In this document: positions 5,956 through 7,240 of the stretch, piece after piece | Numbering within the stretch: position 1 is the stretch's first letter | Layout of the letters: every line of letters begins with the position of its first letter | Assembly (NCBI GenBank): GCA_041477815.1 | Contig: JBGOUV010000363.1 | Coordinates: 1-7,240, forward strand | Direction: 5' to 3' | DNA length: 7,240 nucleotides | Source of the DNA: JBGOUV01 sp041477815 | GTDB lineage: Bacteria; Acidobacteriota; Terriglobia; Bryobacterales; JACQDG01 | Notes under the pieces: generated by a model | Database searches by the model: none | The model's input: the letters and a program-made list of their open reading frames with translations, nothing else | What the model was told of the DNA's origin: nothing | Made by a program: the position numbers and the translations under genes

Positions 5956-6791
5956 ACCAGGTCGGCGAACGTCTTCTCCATACGGCGGAAGTAATAGGCT
6001 CCAGTGGCCAGCAGCAGGGCCGCCGCCGCGGCCGACACCGCCACCATGGGCCCCGGGGCCACACCCGTTCCCAGTAGCGCCCACCGGAATCCCTCCACCA
6101 CCCCGGCCATCGGATTCAGCCCGTACACCGTCCGCCACGGCTCCCGCAGCCGGCTGCTGGAATAGACCACCGGCGTGGCAAACATCCAAAACTGGGTCAG
6201 AAACGGCGCCACGTAACGCACGTCCCGGTACTGCACGCTTAGCGCCGACAGCCACAACCCGGCTCCCAGAGACACCACCAGTGCCAGCGCCACCAGGGGC
6301 GCCACCCACGCCACCCGCGCCGTCCACTCCACCCGGTAGGCCGCCAGCATCCCCGCCAGGATCGTAGAGCTCACCGCCAGGTCCACCAGTCCCCCCAGCG
6401 CCGCTGCCACCGGAATCACCAGCCGCGGGAAGTACACCTTCCGCAGCAGGTTGGCGCTGCCCACCAGGCTGTTGGTCGACTGCCCCAGCGCGTTCGCGAA
6501 AAACATCCAGGGCACCAGCGCCGTAAAACTGAACAAGGGATAAGGTATCCCGTCCGACGGCACCCGCGCCAGCCGTCCGAAAAACAGCGTGAACACCAGC
6601 ATGGTGGCCAGCGGCTGCAGCAGCGCCCAAGCCGCGCCCAGCACTGTCTGCTTGTACCGGACTTTGACGTCCCGCCAGATCAGGAAATAGAGAAGCTCGC
6701 GGTAGAGCCAGATGTCGCGAAGCTGCAGCGAGGCCCAACCTCTGCTCGGCCTGATGAGGAGGCGGGAGGGCGGAAGCGTCGAGGAGGTCAC
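5952..6791 (-). CDS. wzm: Polysaccharide export ABC transporter permease (Wzm/TagG, ABC-2 type)
   Basis: A 279-residue inner-membrane protein, the usual length for this family. It begins with a cytoplasmic amphipathic region carrying the near-invariant family stretch from LRDIWLYRELLYFLIWRD to VRYKQTVLGAAWALLQPL (about 24-61). About six membrane helices follow, at roughly 59-73, 86-105, 124-150, 160-185, 195-211 and 247-268. Conserved loop features include LLRKVYFPRLVIP (115-127), YRDVRYVAPFLTQFWMFATPVVY (188-210) and LNPMAGVVEGFRW (225-237). It forms the channel half of the exporter with the adjacent ATPase. The GTG start at 6791-6789 overlaps the stop of the upstream glycosyltransferase (GTGA). 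Only a weak GGCGGG lies before it. Base composition changes within the gene: the first part resembles the upstream glycosyltransferase and the rest resembles the downstream genes (see findings). Confidence 0.95.
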   Translation of the reverse strand: MTSSTLPPSRLLIRPSRGWASLQLRDIWLYRELLYFLIWRDVKVRYKQTVLGAAWALLQPLATMLVFTLFFGRLARVPSDGIPYPLFSFTALVPWMFFANALGQSTNSLVGSANLLRKVYFPRLVIPVAAALGGLVDLAVSSTILAGMLAAYRVEWTARVAWVAPLVALALVVSLGAGLWLSALSVQYRDVRYVAPFLTQFWMFATPVVYSSSRLREPWRTVYGLNPMAGVVEGFRWALLGTGVAPGPMVAVSAAAAALLLATGAYYFRRMEKTFADLV

Positions 6792-7240
6792 CCCGCCGAT
6801 CCCGATCTCGCTCCACGCCGCAAGAGCGCCTCGACGGCCCGCTTGGGATTCAGGAGCAGGTCGAGCAGCCGCATGACGATCACACCGCCGAGGCGCGAAT
6901 AGCTGAGCGGAAGGCCCAGGTCGCGCAGCTTGTTCTTGTGGAAGGTCCAGAATTCGGGGCCGCGGCGCTGAAGGACGCTCTCACAGAGATACGTATAGTA
7001 GCGTTTCATCTGCAACGCGAGACGCCCGGAAAGCTCTTCCCGGGTCAAGTACTCCGGACCGTATTTGAGGAGGTGATACACCATCCCCGGAAGGTACGAG
7101 TTCACGGTTCGAGAAAAGGACGTCAGGGACTCTTCCCGGCTCCGGCTGAACGTCAGCACCTGGTGAACAAAGCCGAAGTCGCCGTCCTTGAGGACCTGAA
7201 AGAACACCTCCATGTCGGCGTGGAAATTGGATTCGTTGAA
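6788..7240 (-). CDS. Family 2 glycosyltransferase, C-terminal part (5' end outside window)
   Basis: The last 150 residues of a protein that enters from the right edge. The first visible residues, FNESNFHADMEVFFQVLKDG, continue into DFGFVHQVLTFSRSREESL. This is the pattern of the C-terminal region of a GT2 subfamily, where an acidic residue near the start (here D9 or E11) falls in the catalytic-base segment and the FGFVHQVLTF stretch follows the GT-A core. The DXD part is outside the window. The tail is helical and ends in a basic, hydrophobic segment (LLDLLLNPKRAVEALLRRGAR) that may rest on the membrane. An in-frame ATG at 7213 is internal, not the start. The codons are less G-ending and the coding strand is less G-rich than in the genes downstream. 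The stop overlaps the permease start as GTGA. Confidence 0.82.
   Translation of the reverse strand, partial: FNESNFHADMEVFFQVLKDGDFGFVHQVLTFSRSREESLTSFSRTVNSYLPGMVYHLLKYGPEYLTREELSGRLALQMKRYYTYLCESVLQRRGPEFWTFHKNKLRDLGLPLSYSRLGGVIVMRLLDLLLNPKRAVEALLRRGARSGSAG

Noticed and set aside
5956..6816. Upstream extension of the wzt frame giving a 706-residue reading frame
   Set aside because: The added part is a Gly/Ala/Arg-rich out-of-frame reading of wzm. The conserved ATPase start and the ATGA overlap place the real start at 5955.
1..7240. Search by eye for tRNA, rRNA, CRISPR arrays, insertion sequences, terminators and promoters
   Set aside because: No candidate was found. The genes overlap or nearly touch throughout, leaving no intergenic space for them, and no transposase-like protein is encoded.

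Overview
The window is a slice of a surface-polysaccharide biosynthesis and export locus. It is densely packed and lies entirely on the minus strand, so transcription runs from position 7240 towards position 1. The DNA is very GC-rich, starts are a mix of ATG and GTG, and export is by a Wzm/Wzt-type ABC transporter whose ATPase carries a C-terminal glycan-binding extension. This fits a high-GC, probably Gram-negative bacterium. The gene style recalls Acidobacteriota (Bryobacter/Solibacter-like), but that is an impression from protein flavour and not something the sequence proves.

In order of transcription: (1) 3' end of a family 2 glycosyltransferase (7240-6788); (2) ABC-2 permease of the Wzm/TagG family (6791-5952); (3) Wzt-like ATPase with a C-terminal domain (5955-4696); (4) a complete family 2 glycosyltransferase (4705-3857); (5) a multi-spanning membrane protein, possibly a GT-C type glycosyltransferase (3860-2460); (6) a 137-residue protein that looks like a detached C-terminal domain of a membrane protein (2463-2050); (7) a NeuB-family sialic/legionaminic-type acid synthase with a C-terminal SAF domain (2053-1025); (8) a SAM-dependent methyltransferase (1016-126); (9) the first 43 codons of a NeuC-like UDP-GlcNAc 2-epimerase (129-1), cut by the window edge.

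Six of the eight junctions are 4-base ATGA or GTGA start/stop overlaps. One is a 10-base overlap, and one is either a 1-base overlap (TAGTG) or an 8-base gap. There is no gap long enough for a promoter, terminator or RNA gene, and none was seen. The genes therefore look like one translationally coupled operon whose promoter lies to the right of the window.

A working model, which is inference: the NeuC-like epimerase and NeuB-like synthase make a nonulosonic acid. The two glycosyltransferases, and perhaps the membrane protein, build it into a lipid-linked glycan, the methyltransferase modifies it, and Wzm/Wzt export it. Wzt may read a terminal mark such as a methyl group through its C-terminal domain. 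No CMP-sugar synthetase (NeuA) is visible; it could lie beyond the left edge.

The main points for a second look are the orphan domain gene next to the membrane protein, the altered motifs in the NeuB homologue, the methyltransferase inserted between neuB and neuC, and a change of base composition near the start of wzm that could mark a recombination boundary.
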